Assembly: GCA_014361015.1 (NCBI GenBank) | Contig: JACIWJ010000005.1 | Location: 1 to 50,557 of the forward strand | Length of the DNA: 50,557 nt | Reading direction: 5' to 3' | Source of the DNA: Candidatus Bipolaricaulota bacterium | GTDB lineage: Bacteria; Bipolaricaulota; Bipolaricaulia; Bipolaricaulales; Bipolaricaulaceae | In this document: piece after piece, positions 8,038-17,404 of the stretch | How positions within the stretch are numbered: the stretch's first letter is position 1 | How the letters are laid out: each line of letters starts with the position of its first letter | The notes under the pieces: model-generated | Seen by the model: the letters and a program-made list of their open reading frames with translations, nothing else | Told to the model about the DNA's origin: nothing | Databases searched by the model: none | Program-made: the position numbers and the translations under genes

Positions 8038-10359
8038 CTAATCAAGCTCGACGATCGTGACCCCGTCCCCGCCTTCAGCGGGGGGGGCGAGGTGGAACCG
8101 CTTCACGTAGGGCGTGCGCCGGAGGTAGGCGTGGAGGGCCTCCCGGAGCGCACCGGTTCCCTTGCCGTGGACGATCCGCCCCGTGCCGATCCCGGCCCGG
8201 AGGAGGCGGTCGAGCCAGGCCTCCACTTCCCGCTCGGCCTCGGCCACGGTCAGTCCGCGCACGGAGAGTTCCAGACCCACCTGCCCCACCGGACCGGGCG
8301 CGGGCACGGGTGCCCGCGGCGCGGGCTCCTCCGCGGCCGGTTCGAGGGCTTCGAAAGGAAGCGCAATCCGTCGCCCCCGTACCTCGACCTCGACCCGGTC
8401 CTCGCCCACGCGCCGGACCTTCCCCAACGCGCCCGATGAGCGCACCCGCACCGTCATCCCCTCCTCAAGCGCGACCGGCGGTGTCCCCGCGGCGGGAGGG
8501 GTCGGGAGGGCGGCCGCGATCCCCTCCACCCGCTTCAGGATCCCCCTCCGTTCCTCGCTCCTCTCCGCGGCCCGCGCTTGGGCGATGAGGTCGGAGAGCT
8601 CGTTGCGCGCGGCGCGGATCTCCCTTTCCAAACGGGCCAACTCCTGCCCCAGCGCCTCGACCTTCTTCTCCTTGAGGGCGAGGAGGCGCCGTTCGTAGTC
8701 GGCGCGCATCTTCCTCACCGTTTCCCGCTCCAGCTCGAGGTTCGCCCGCAACCGACGGGCCGCCCCCCGTTCCCGCTCGAGCTCGGCGATGATCTCCTCG
8801 GCGCGGATCTCCCCGGAGGTGAACGAGCCCCGCGCTCGCGCGATCAGCTCCTCGGGAAGCCCGAGCCGCCCCGCGATCTCAAGGGCGCACGACCGCCCTG
8901 GTACCCCCTCTTGAACGCGGTAGGTGGGGGACAACGTCTCCAGATCGAACTCCATCGAACAGGAGAGGACCCCGGGGTGGGAGACAGAGAAGCGCTTGAG
9001 GGGCGTGAGGTGGGTTGCCACCGCCGCTGTGCACCCCAGCTCCAGGAGGCGCTCCACGATCGCCAGCCCAAGCGCTGCGCCCTCCTGGGGATCCGTCCCC
9101 GCCCCCAGCTCGTCGAGGAGGACGAGCGTCCGCTCGTCGGCGTCGCGGAGGATCTCCACGATGTTCGTCATGTGGGAAGAAAACGTGGACAAGCTCTGCT
9201 CGATCGACTGCTCCTCCCCGATGTCGGTGCGCACCTTGGGGAACACGGACAGGACGGTACGCGGCGAGGCGGGGATCGGGATCCCGCTCTGGGCCATCGC
9301 CGTGAGGAGGCCGATCGTCTTCAGGAGCACCGTCTTCCCGCCCGTGTTCGGGCCGGTGATCACCGCCAAGCGCCTTGCCCCTCCGAACCGGATCGTGACG
9401 GGAACGGCCCGCTCCCCGAGGAGGGGGTGGCGGGCGTCCACGAGCTCGATCCGCCCGTCCTCGGCGAGGGTGGGGATGGTCGCGCGCGCGGCTTGGCCCC
9501 ACCGCACCCGGGCGTAGAGGGAATCGAGCCGGGCGAGGAGCGCGGCGTCGCGCCGGAGGCGTCCCTCCTCTGCGAGAAGCCGCGCGGTGAGCTCGGCCAG
9601 GATGCGGCGCTTCTCGCGCCCGATCTCGTCGTCGACCGCCCGCAACCGGTTGTTGAGCTCGACCACCGGCGCCGGCTCGGCGAACAGGGTCTGCCCGCTG
9701 GCGGACGTCTCGTGGACGACGATCGACCCCCCGCGGGCCCCGGCCTTCAAGGGCACGACGAACCGCCCCCCGCGCTGGGTCACCACCGGCTCCTGGACGA
9801 GGTCGCGGTTCCGGTCGAGGAACCGGCGCAGGGCGTCCGTGATCCGGTCCGCGAGCGCCCGCCTCTCTCGGGTGAGGTCCCGCAGCGTGGGGGTCGCGTC
9901 CTCCCTGATCTCCCCTCGTTCGTCGAGCGCCCGCCAGATCGCGCGGAGGAGGGCCGTCTGGTCGGAGAGCCGCTCCGCGAGGGCGGCGAGCCCGGGGAGG
10001 GGCGCGTGCGACAGCGCCTGGCGCACCTCCCCCCCCGCCGCGAGGATCCCCGCCACCGTCACGAACCGGTCCGGGGGAAGGATCCCGTGCTCCCGCGCCT
10101 CGTCGAGGAGGGACGACAGGTCGCCGATCCCACCTGGCGAGAACCCACCCCGCACCGCGTTCTCCATCTCCGCCACGAGGGCGAACTCCCGTTCGAGGGG
10201 CTCCCGCTCGGCCCGCGGGGTGAGGTTCCGCACCGCGTCCGCCCCGAGCGAGCAGGCGGCGAACGAGGCCACTTGGTCGAGGACCTTCTCCAGCTTGAGG
10301 TCCCGCCTCGTGCGGGGGGAGAGGACGTCGGCCGTGCCGCCCACTGCCGAGGGAGCCAT
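8038..10359 (-). CDS. mutS2: endonuclease MutS2 with C-terminal Smr domain
   Basis: Walker A GPNTGGKTVLLKT, Walker B LVLLDELGAGTDPQEGAAL, Smr HGKGTGALREALHAYL. Confidence 0.95.
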   Translation of the reverse strand: MAPSAVGGTADVLSPRTRRDLKLEKVLDQVASFAACSLGADAVRNLTPRAEREPLEREFALVAEMENAVRGGFSPGGIGDLSSLLDEAREHGILPPDRFVTVAGILAAGGEVRQALSHAPLPGLAALAERLSDQTALLRAIWRALDERGEIREDATPTLRDLTRERRALADRITDALRRFLDRNRDLVQEPVVTQRGGRFVVPLKAGARGGSIVVHETSASGQTLFAEPAPVVELNNRLRAVDDEIGREKRRILAELTARLLAEEGRLRRDAALLARLDSLYARVRWGQAARATIPTLAEDGRIELVDARHPLLGERAVPVTIRFGGARRLAVITGPNTGGKTVLLKTIGLLTAMAQSGIPIPASPRTVLSVFPKVRTDIGEEQSIEQSLSTFSSHMTNIVEILRDADERTLVLLDELGAGTDPQEGAALGLAIVERLLELGCTAAVATHLTPLKRFSVSHPGVLSCSMEFDLETLSPTYRVQEGVPGRSCALEIAGRLGLPEELIARARGSFTSGEIRAEEIIAELERERGAARRLRANLELERETVRKMRADYERRLLALKEKKVEALGQELARLEREIRAARNELSDLIAQARAAERSEERRGILKRVEGIAAALPTPPAAGTPPVALEEGMTVRVRSSGALGKVRRVGEDRVEVEVRGRRIALPFEALEPAAEEPAPRAPVPAPGPVGQVGLELSVRGLTVAEAEREVEAWLDRLLRAGIGTGRIVHGKGTGALREALHAYLRRTPYVKRFHLAPPAEGGDGVTIVELD

Positions 10360-10431
10360 GACAGGTACTATAGCCGGTCCTTCCCCCCGCCCGCTAGAAG
10401 AGATCTGACGGGATCACTACAATCAGAAGCC

Positions 10432-11418
10432 ATGCCCGCCAACCTGAGCCCCGCTTTCCTTGCCGCCCGGGACCGCCTCAACCGGGCCAAGACGGATGAG
10501 GAACGCCTCGATGCCCTTCAGGAGATGCTGGCGACCATCCCCAAGCACAAGGGGACGGAGAAGATGCAGGCCGACATCCGCAAGCGGATCGCCAAGCTGA
10601 AGGAAAAGGCCGAACAGCAGCGCCGCTCCGGCAAAGGGGGGGGGCCGGCGTACCACGTGCCGCGGGAGGGAGCAGCCCAGGTGGCCCTCGTCGGGGCGCC
10701 CAACGCCGGGAAGTCGGCCCTCCTCGTCGCCCTCACCCGTGCCCAGCCGGAGGTCGCGCCCTACCCGATGTCTACCCTCCGCCCTACGCCGGGGATGATG
10801 GAGTTCGAGGACGTCCAGATCCAACTCGTGGACCTTCCGCCGATCACCCGCGACTACACCGAGGGCTGGGTGTACAGCGTGGTTCGGCTGGCGGATGCGG
10901 TCGCCCTGTGCGTGGACCTGGAGAACCCCCGGGGGCTGGCGGAGGCGGAGGAGGTGATGGACCTCCTGGCGGAACATCACACCCGGCTCACCCCGGGCCC
11001 CAGCCGGCAAGTGGACTGGCGGGTTGTGGAGCGGAAGGCGGTCGTCCTCGGCCTCAAGGCCGACCTGGGAGGTGAGCGGGTGGCGGCGTTCCGCGCCTGG
11101 GCCGAGGGGAGGTTCCCCGCGATCGCTGTCTCCGCAGCAACCGGGGAGGGGCTGGACGAACTGCGGACGTTCATCTTTCGCCACTCGGGGGTGGTGCGGG
11201 TGTACACGAAGAAGCCCGGCCAACCCCCCGATCTCACGCGACCGTACACGATTCGGGAGGGAGCAACGGTGCTAGATGTAGTCGAACAGATCCACAAGGA
11301 GTTCGTGAGCCGCCTGCGCTACGTGCGCCTGTGGGGTTCGGGCCGGTTTGACGGCCAGCACGCCCCCCAGGACCATGTCGTCCAGGACAAGGACATCGTG
11401 GAGATCCACCTCTCATGA
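10432..11418 (+). CDS. DRG/Obg-like GTPase with C-terminal TGS domain
   Basis: GAPNAGKSALL P-loop; C-terminal KPGQPPDLTRPYTIREGATVLDVVEQIHKEF...VQDKDIVEIH TGS domain. Confidence 0.88.
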   Translation: MPANLSPAFLAARDRLNRAKTDEERLDALQEMLATIPKHKGTEKMQADIRKRIAKLKEKAEQQRRSGKGGGPAYHVPREGAAQVALVGAPNAGKSALLVALTRAQPEVAPYPMSTLRPTPGMMEFEDVQIQLVDLPPITRDYTEGWVYSVVRLADAVALCVDLENPRGLAEAEEVMDLLAEHHTRLTPGPSRQVDWRVVERKAVVLGLKADLGGERVAAFRAWAEGRFPAIAVSAATGEGLDELRTFIFRHSGVVRVYTKKPGQPPDLTRPYTIREGATVLDVVEQIHKEFVSRLRYVRLWGSGRFDGQHAPQDHVVQDKDIVEIHLS

Positions 11419-12584
11419 TCGATCCTGTGCGCTTGGCCCAAGAACTGGTGCACATCCCGAGCCCTTCGGGGATGGAGGGGGATCTGGCCGAATACCTGTT
11501 CCAGACCCTGAAGGGATTCTGCGAGGTGGAGCGCGGCCCGCTGGGGGCGGTGGTGGGACGGATCTCCCACGGGCAAGGCCCCACCGTGATGGTGGAAGGG
11601 CATCTCGACACGGTCCCCGTCGGGGAGGAGGAATGGACGCAGGGGCCGTTCGCCGGGGCGATCGCGGATGGGATGCTGTGGGGGCGGGGGGCGGTGGACA
11701 TGAAGGGGGCGATCGCCTCCCAGATCGCCGCGGCAGCCGCGACGGCCAAGGAGGTCCAGGGCACGCTCCTCCTCGCCTACGTTCCCCATGAGGAGACCGC
11801 AGAAGGGGTGGTCCTGGCACGGGTGCTCGACCAGGTGGGGAGGCCCGACCTCGTGGTGCTGGGCGAGCCCACCGACCTCCGCCTGGGGATCGGCCACCGC
11901 GGCCGGGCGGTGGTCCGCCTCGAGGCGCGGGGCAGGGCAGCCCACGCCGCGATGCCGGAGCTGGGGGACAACGCGATCGTGCGCATGGTGGAGACCCTCC
12001 CGCTGACGTTCGACACCCTCCTCCCCGAAGATCCTCTCCTCGGCGAGGAGTCGGCAACGCCGATCGCAATCGGGACCCCGTCCGATGGGCCGGTTGTTCC
12101 CGAGCGGTGCTGGGTCCTCGTGGATCGACGCGTGGGGCGCGGGGAGACCCCGGAGTCCGTGCTCGCCGCTTACGAGGGGCTCGAGGTCGAGGCGAGGATC
12201 GAGCGGGTTGAGCTCGTCGCCTACACCGGGGAACGATTTGGGGCCGACCTGTTCTTCCCCGCGTGGTGGATGAACCCCGAGCACCCGTGGACGGTGCGGG
12301 CTTGGGAGGGCTTGGGCTCCCCACCGATGCGGGTGTGGCGGTTCTCGACGGATGGCGTGGAGTCCTGCGCCCGGCGGGGGATCCCCACTGTGGGCTACGG
12401 GCCCGGCGACGAGATGCTCGCCCACCAGGCGAACGAGCGCGTGGCCGTGGCCGACCTGGAGCGGGCGGCTCACGCCTATCGCCGTCTCCTGCGCTCGCTG
12501 CTCGGGCCGGGAGGCCAGGAGACGAAGCCGGTTCAAGCCGGACGTCGGGAGGAACGACGAGGCCGCAACAGGCGCCGCCGGTAG
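11415..12584 (+). CDS. M20-family peptidase/deacylase (DapE/YgeY-like)
   Basis: GHLDTVP, WGRGAVDMKG, HEET, GEPTDL, GIPTVGYGPGDEMLAHQANERV. Confidence 0.85.
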   Translation: MIDPVRLAQELVHIPSPSGMEGDLAEYLFQTLKGFCEVERGPLGAVVGRISHGQGPTVMVEGHLDTVPVGEEEWTQGPFAGAIADGMLWGRGAVDMKGAIASQIAAAAATAKEVQGTLLLAYVPHEETAEGVVLARVLDQVGRPDLVVLGEPTDLRLGIGHRGRAVVRLEARGRAAHAAMPELGDNAIVRMVETLPLTFDTLLPEDPLLGEESATPIAIGTPSDGPVVPERCWVLVDRRVGRGETPESVLAAYEGLEVEARIERVELVAYTGERFGADLFFPAWWMNPEHPWTVRAWEGLGSPPMRVWRFSTDGVESCARRGIPTVGYGPGDEMLAHQANERVAVADLERAAHAYRRLLRSLLGPGGQETKPVQAGRREERRGRNRRRR

Positions 12585-12609
12585 CGCTCCCCAGACGACC
12601 CACGGGCCG

Positions 12610-13383
12610 ATGACCGAGGACGGGGTCCTGCCCGTGGGGGAAGGAGCACTGGAGATCCCACCCCGCCGGCGGTGGTGGGTTCCTCTCCTTGTCCTCCTCC
12701 TCGCGGGGGCCCTGCTCGCCGTCTACATCCCCGGCCTTCTGCCCGAGGAGCGGACGGGATCCGGCACTGGGTTTGCGATCCGCGATGGGGGGTACATCCT
12801 CACTGCGGCCCACGTGGTGCAGGGGGCGACCGAGATCGTCGTGCGTTGGGAAGGCCACAGCTACCGCGCGACGACGATCGCCCTGAGTGCAGCGCACGAC
12901 CTCGCCCTCCTCCTCGCGGAGGATGCCCTGCCGATCCCCGCGGCCGCGTTGGCGAGCGATCGACCCCGGTTCGGCGACCGGGTCACGGCCGTGGGCCATC
13001 CCACCGGAGCTGCCCAACCGGTCGCTCTCTCCACCCACGTCAGCGGCGTTGGCGGGTGGGCGGTGGGGCCGGAAGGGGTCGTGTTGCGGGACCTCATCGC
13101 CACCCAGGATCCGTTCCAGCCCGGCTACAGCGGGGCCCCGCTCGTGAACGAGGCGGGCCAGGTGGTGGGGATCGTGACGGGCAGCGTGACCTCGGCAAGC
13201 GGACAGGAGTACGGGTTTGCCGTGTCCATCCACCGGGCGGCGGACTGGCTCGCCGGACGGGGGATGATCCTCCCCCTCCAGGGCGGCTCCCCCGCCGTGG
13301 TGCTGAGCGAAGCGGACCAGGTAGACGCGATCCGCCCCGCGGTGGTCCGGGTCGAGGCCCGGTTTCCCCCTGGGGCACGGTGA
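12610..13383 (+). CDS. membrane-anchored trypsin-like serine protease (S1C type, no PDZ seen)
   Basis: N-terminal TM then TAAHVV, HDLALL and GYSGAPLVNEAGQVVGIV triad motifs. Confidence 0.82.
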   Translation: MTEDGVLPVGEGALEIPPRRRWWVPLLVLLLAGALLAVYIPGLLPEERTGSGTGFAIRDGGYILTAAHVVQGATEIVVRWEGHSYRATTIALSAAHDLALLLAEDALPIPAAALASDRPRFGDRVTAVGHPTGAAQPVALSTHVSGVGGWAVGPEGVVLRDLIATQDPFQPGYSGAPLVNEAGQVVGIVTGSVTSASGQEYGFAVSIHRAADWLAGRGMILPLQGGSPAVVLSEADQVDAIRPAVVRVEARFPPGAR

Positions 13384-13452
13384 CCGGGAGGCTCAGGAGC
13401 AGCGCCCGCGGTAGCGCGCCCCCCCGGGCAGCGCGGCGGGATCGCTCGGGGG

Positions 13453-14001
13453 CTACACCGTGCTCCCCGGGCCCGACAGGGCGGCGATGATGGCGCGGGT
13501 GAACGCGGGGAGGTCGCTGGGGACACGGGATGTGATCAAGTTCCCGTCCACAACCACCTCCTCGTCGACCCACGTCGCCCCCGCGTTCTCGAGGTCGTCG
13601 CGGATCGCCACGAAGCTCGTCACCCTCTTCCCCTTCACCACCCGCGCCGAGCAGAGCATCCACCCCCCGTGGCAGATCGCCGCCACGACCTTGCCGCTCG
13701 CGGCCATCTCGCGCACGAACGAGACGAGGGCCGAACTGCGGCGCATGTGGTCCGGGGCGTAGCCGCCGGGGATGACGACCGCCGCGAACTCCGCCGCCTG
13801 CGCGTCGGCCGCGGCGAGCTCGGCCGGGGCGGGGTACCCGAGCTTGCTGTGGTACTCCCTGGTCTCCGGTCCGACCGCGACAACCGTTGCCCCTTCCTCC
13901 TTCAGCCGGAGGTACGGGTACCAGAACTCGAGTTCCTGATACATGTCCGCCACCAGCACCGCGACGCGCTTTCCGTTGAGGTTCAATTTCCCCTCCATCA
14001 T
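13453..14001 (-). CDS. DJ-1/PfpI family protein
   Basis: RVAVLVADMYQELEFWYPYLRLKEEGATVV...VIPGGYAPDHMRR...VAAICHGGWML; cysteine in AICHG. Confidence 0.9.
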   Translation of the reverse strand: MMEGKLNLNGKRVAVLVADMYQELEFWYPYLRLKEEGATVVAVGPETREYHSKLGYPAPAELAAADAQAAEFAAVVIPGGYAPDHMRRSSALVSFVREMAASGKVVAAICHGGWMLCSARVVKGKRVTSFVAIRDDLENAGATWVDEEVVVDGNLITSRVPSDLPAFTRAIIAALSGPGSTV

Positions 14002-15008
14002 TGCACCCACCACACTTCCGCTGGGCCGACGTGGGCCCGGCCGCTCGCCCCCCGCCGCAGGCGGTCCATGATCGCCACCCCCAACCCCTCCTCCGGGACC
14101 GGCTCCGCGACGATCGCGGCGAGGCCCGCCCGATCGAGCCGGTCCAACGCCGCGAACAAACGCGCCCCCGCCTCCATGAGGTCCCCACGGGGGGAGAGGA
14201 CCTCCACCCGCCCGAACCCGCTCCACTCCTCCCGGAACGCGAGGAAACCGCACTCCAGGCGATCGAGGGGCTTGCCCTCATCCGGCGCCGAGCCGCGCTC
14301 GAGGAGAAGGAGGGGCGTCGTGGGGACGTAGTGGCGGGGGAGGCTCCCCGGGGAGGCCACGGAACCGGTCGGCGCCCCCATTCTGAGGTCCGGGACGACC
14401 TCTCGCAGCGCCTCCAACGGCGCCCCGCCGGCGCGGAGGACGACGGGCGGGTCCTCGACGAGCGATACCACGGTGGATTCGATCCCGACCGGGGTCGCCC
14501 CGCCAGCGACGATCGCGTCGATCCGCCCGCCGAGTTGGTCCACCACCGCGTCGTGGTGGGTCGGGGAGAGGCGACCGAACCGGTTCGCGCTCGGGGCGGC
14601 GACCGGCCGCCCCGCGGCCCGGATGAGGGCGAGGGCCACGGGATGATCCGGCATCCGCACCGCCACCGTGGGCAGGCCGGCGGTGACGATCCCGGGGACC
14701 CTCCTCCTTCGGGGGAGGACGAGGGTCAGAGGTCCTGGCCAGAACCGCTCCATGAGCGTCCGGGCGAGCGGCGGGACGTTCGTCCACAGGGTTTCGACAT
14801 CCTCAGGGGAGGCGACATGGACGATGATCGGATCGAACCGGGGCCGCTCCTTGGCCGCGAACACCCGCGCCACGGCCCGCGCTGAGAAAGCGTCCGCCCC
14901 GAGGCCATACACGGTCTCGGTGGGGAACGCCACCGTCCCCCGACGGCGGATCACGTCCGCCGCGGTGGCGATCCCTTCCTTGTCCGGAGCGAGAACCCGG
15001 GTCTCCAT
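13998..15008 (-). CDS. L-threonylcarbamoyladenylate synthase (Sua5/TsaC)
   Basis: GTVAFPTETVYGLGADAFSARAVARVFAAKERPRFDPIIVHV; PSANRFGRLSPTHHDAV; C-terminal Sua5 domain. Confidence 0.93.
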   Translation of the reverse strand: METRVLAPDKEGIATAADVIRRRGTVAFPTETVYGLGADAFSARAVARVFAAKERPRFDPIIVHVASPEDVETLWTNVPPLARTLMERFWPGPLTLVLPRRRRVPGIVTAGLPTVAVRMPDHPVALALIRAAGRPVAAPSANRFGRLSPTHHDAVVDQLGGRIDAIVAGGATPVGIESTVVSLVEDPPVVLRAGGAPLEALREVVPDLRMGAPTGSVASPGSLPRHYVPTTPLLLLERGSAPDEGKPLDRLECGFLAFREEWSGFGRVEVLSPRGDLMEAGARLFAALDRLDRAGLAAIVAEPVPEEGLGVAIMDRLRRGASGRAHVGPAEVWWVQ

Positions 15009-15124
15009 CTCGCTCTATCCTACAACGTGCCGCGGGAGAGGGAAGCCCCCCCATCCACGGGAGATCCCCTGGCACGGGCTGGGAGTCGTCTCCCCGAGGC
15101 CAGATCGTGGATAATGGTCCCGCG

Positions 15125-16627
15125 ATGTCGGTGGACCTGATCCTCCAGGGAGGACCCGTGTTCGGCTCTGACCGGGCGGATGCCCTCGCCGTCCGTTGCG
15201 GGAGGATCGTCGCCGTGGGCCCGGCAGTGGATGTCCTCCGCTTGAAACAGTCCAAGACGGTTCTGATTCCCCTCCGTGGGCGGCCCGTCCTCCCCGGGTT
15301 CTTCGATGCCCACACCCATTTCGTCCGGGTTGGGCTGGAGCGCACGTTCTACGTGGAACTGAGGACGGCGCGGTCCCTCGCCGAAGCCCTGGAGCGGCTG
15401 CACGGCGCGGCCCGTGACCGGCCCGAGGGGTGGATCGTCGGTCGAGGGTGGGACGAGTCGTTATGGCCGGAGAGGCGGTACCTGGAGCGAACCGACCTCG
15501 ACCGGGCCGTGTCCCATCAGCCGTGCTATGCGATGCGTGTGGACGGGCACCTCGTGGTTTGCAACACCCTTGCCCTCGCCCGCTGCACCCGCCCCGACGG
15601 GGAGTTCGTGGACCGCGACCTGGGGCACCTCCGGGAGGAGGCAGCGTGGGAGCTGTCCCGGCTGGCGCGGCCGGACCGGGATACGCTCGTCGAGGCCGTG
15701 ACCGCCGCGTCGCGCCACGCCGCCTCGCTCGGGGTCACCTCGGTCGCGGATATGGCCGCCCGCGGCGATCTCGCTGTCTACCAGATGACGGCACAGCGGG
15801 GGACTCTCCGAACGCGGGTCTTCCTCTACCTTCCCGGCGAGGATCTCTCTGCCCTGGAGAAGCTGGGGGTGAGCCGTGGGTTCGGTTCCGCCCTCCTCAC
15901 GATCCAGGGGGTCAAGGCGTACGCCGACGGTTCGATCGGGGCCCGGACCGCAGCCGTCGGGGCACCGTACCGGAACGGAGGGGGAACCGGCCAGCTCCTG
16001 ATCGAGCGGGAGGCGCTCGCTCGCCTGTGGAGAGAAGTCGAGGAGGCTGGGCTCCAGATGGCGGTCCACGCCATCGGCGACCGGGCGATCGGGGAGGTCC
16101 TCGCCGCGGCCCACGCTGCGGGGGTGAACCGCTGGGACCGGCACCGGATCGAACACCTCGAGCTCCCGAGCCCGGACCAGCTGGACGAGGTGGCGGCCCT
16201 GGGACTGGTGGGGTCGATGCAACCGAACTTCCTCCAGTGGTCCGGCCCGGGGGGGATGTACGAGGAGCGCCTCGGGCCGGAGCGGGACGCCCTGATCGAC
16301 CCCCACCGCGAGGTCCTCGCGCGGGGGATTCCCCTTGCGTTCGGCTCCGATGGGATGCCGATGGGTCCCCTGTACGGGATCGGCCTCGCCCTCGACCCGC
16401 CCTACCCGACCCAGAGGATGTCCCTCTCCGAGGCGATCCGCGCCTACACGGAAGGGGCTGCCCACGCCGCGTTCGCCGAAGGGGACCTCGGGACGATCGC
16501 CCCGGGGAAGCAGGCCGATCTCGTGGTCCTGTCCGGAGATCCCGATCGCCAGCCATGGGGCGAGCTCGCGGTGGACATGACGTTTCTCGCCGGAGAACGC
16601 GTTTACCTCCGCGAGGGCGCCGCGTAG
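15125..16627 (+). CDS. amidohydrolase (YtcJ-like)
   Basis: PGFFDAHTHFVRVGLER...GWDESLWPERRYLERTDLDRAVSHQPCYAMRVDGHLVVCNTLAL...AVHAIGDRA...FGSDGMPMGP. Confidence 0.9.
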   Translation: MSVDLILQGGPVFGSDRADALAVRCGRIVAVGPAVDVLRLKQSKTVLIPLRGRPVLPGFFDAHTHFVRVGLERTFYVELRTARSLAEALERLHGAARDRPEGWIVGRGWDESLWPERRYLERTDLDRAVSHQPCYAMRVDGHLVVCNTLALARCTRPDGEFVDRDLGHLREEAAWELSRLARPDRDTLVEAVTAASRHAASLGVTSVADMAARGDLAVYQMTAQRGTLRTRVFLYLPGEDLSALEKLGVSRGFGSALLTIQGVKAYADGSIGARTAAVGAPYRNGGGTGQLLIEREALARLWREVEEAGLQMAVHAIGDRAIGEVLAAAHAAGVNRWDRHRIEHLELPSPDQLDEVAALGLVGSMQPNFLQWSGPGGMYEERLGPERDALIDPHREVLARGIPLAFGSDGMPMGPLYGIGLALDPPYPTQRMSLSEAIRAYTEGAAHAAFAEGDLGTIAPGKQADLVVLSGDPDRQPWGELAVDMTFLAGERVYLREGAA

Positions 16628-16630
16628 TCG

Positions 16631-17404
16631 ATGCCCGAGCTTCCCGAGGTGGAGACGATGGTCCGCGGGCTCCGCCCGCACGTCGTGGGGAAGACGCTCA
16701 TTGCGACCGAGGTGGGAGATCCCAAGTTCGCCGCTCTCCGCTCGGCCCTCGTCCTTCCAGCCGTGGTGAGATCGATTGAACGCCGCGGAAAGTACGTCCT
16801 GGTCAACCTCAGGGACCAAGTGCTCGTCCTCCATCCCCGGATGAGTGGCCGGGTGCTGTGGGCGAGGCGGAAGCCCGCCGGCCGGGTTCGGCTTTCGCTG
16901 CGGTTTGCCGACGGCGGGGTGCACTTCGTGGACCCGCGCCGGCTGGGGACGGCCGAAGTCGTGGGGGAGTTCGAGGAGGCCCTCGGCCCGGAGCCCCTGG
17001 GCGACCTCGCCTGGCTCCCCCCCGCCCTGAGCGGGAGCCGGATGCCGATCAAGCTCTGGCTCATGGACCAGAAGAAGATCGCCGGGATCGGGAACATCTA
17101 CGCCGCGGAGATCCTATTTCGGGTGGGAATCGCCCCCCACCGTCCGGCGAACTCCCTCTCTCGAAAGGAGATCGCGCTCCTCACGCAGGCGATCCCCGCG
17201 GTGCTGGCCGAGGCGATCGCCTGTTGCGGGACCACCCTCGCCGACGGCCAGTACCGCGGCCCGCGGGGCGAGGTCGGCGCTTTCGCCTGCGAACTCACCG
17301 TGTACGGACGGGCCGGCGAGCCGTGCCGGAGGTGCGGGTCCCCCATCGTGCGAACCGTCCTCGGCGGCCGGGGCACCTATGCCTGCCCCCGCTGCCAGCG
17401 CTAG
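16631..17404 (+). CDS. mutM: formamidopyrimidine-DNA glycosylase
   Basis: MPELPEVETMVRGLRP start; KIAGIGNIYAAEILF; C-terminal zinc finger CRRCGSPIVRTVLGGRGTYACPRCQR. Confidence 0.95.
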   Translation: MPELPEVETMVRGLRPHVVGKTLIATEVGDPKFAALRSALVLPAVVRSIERRGKYVLVNLRDQVLVLHPRMSGRVLWARRKPAGRVRLSLRFADGGVHFVDPRRLGTAEVVGEFEEALGPEPLGDLAWLPPALSGSRMPIKLWLMDQKKIAGIGNIYAAEILFRVGIAPHRPANSLSRKEIALLTQAIPAVLAEAIACCGTTLADGQYRGPRGEVGAFACELTVYGRAGEPCRRCGSPIVRTVLGGRGTYACPRCQR

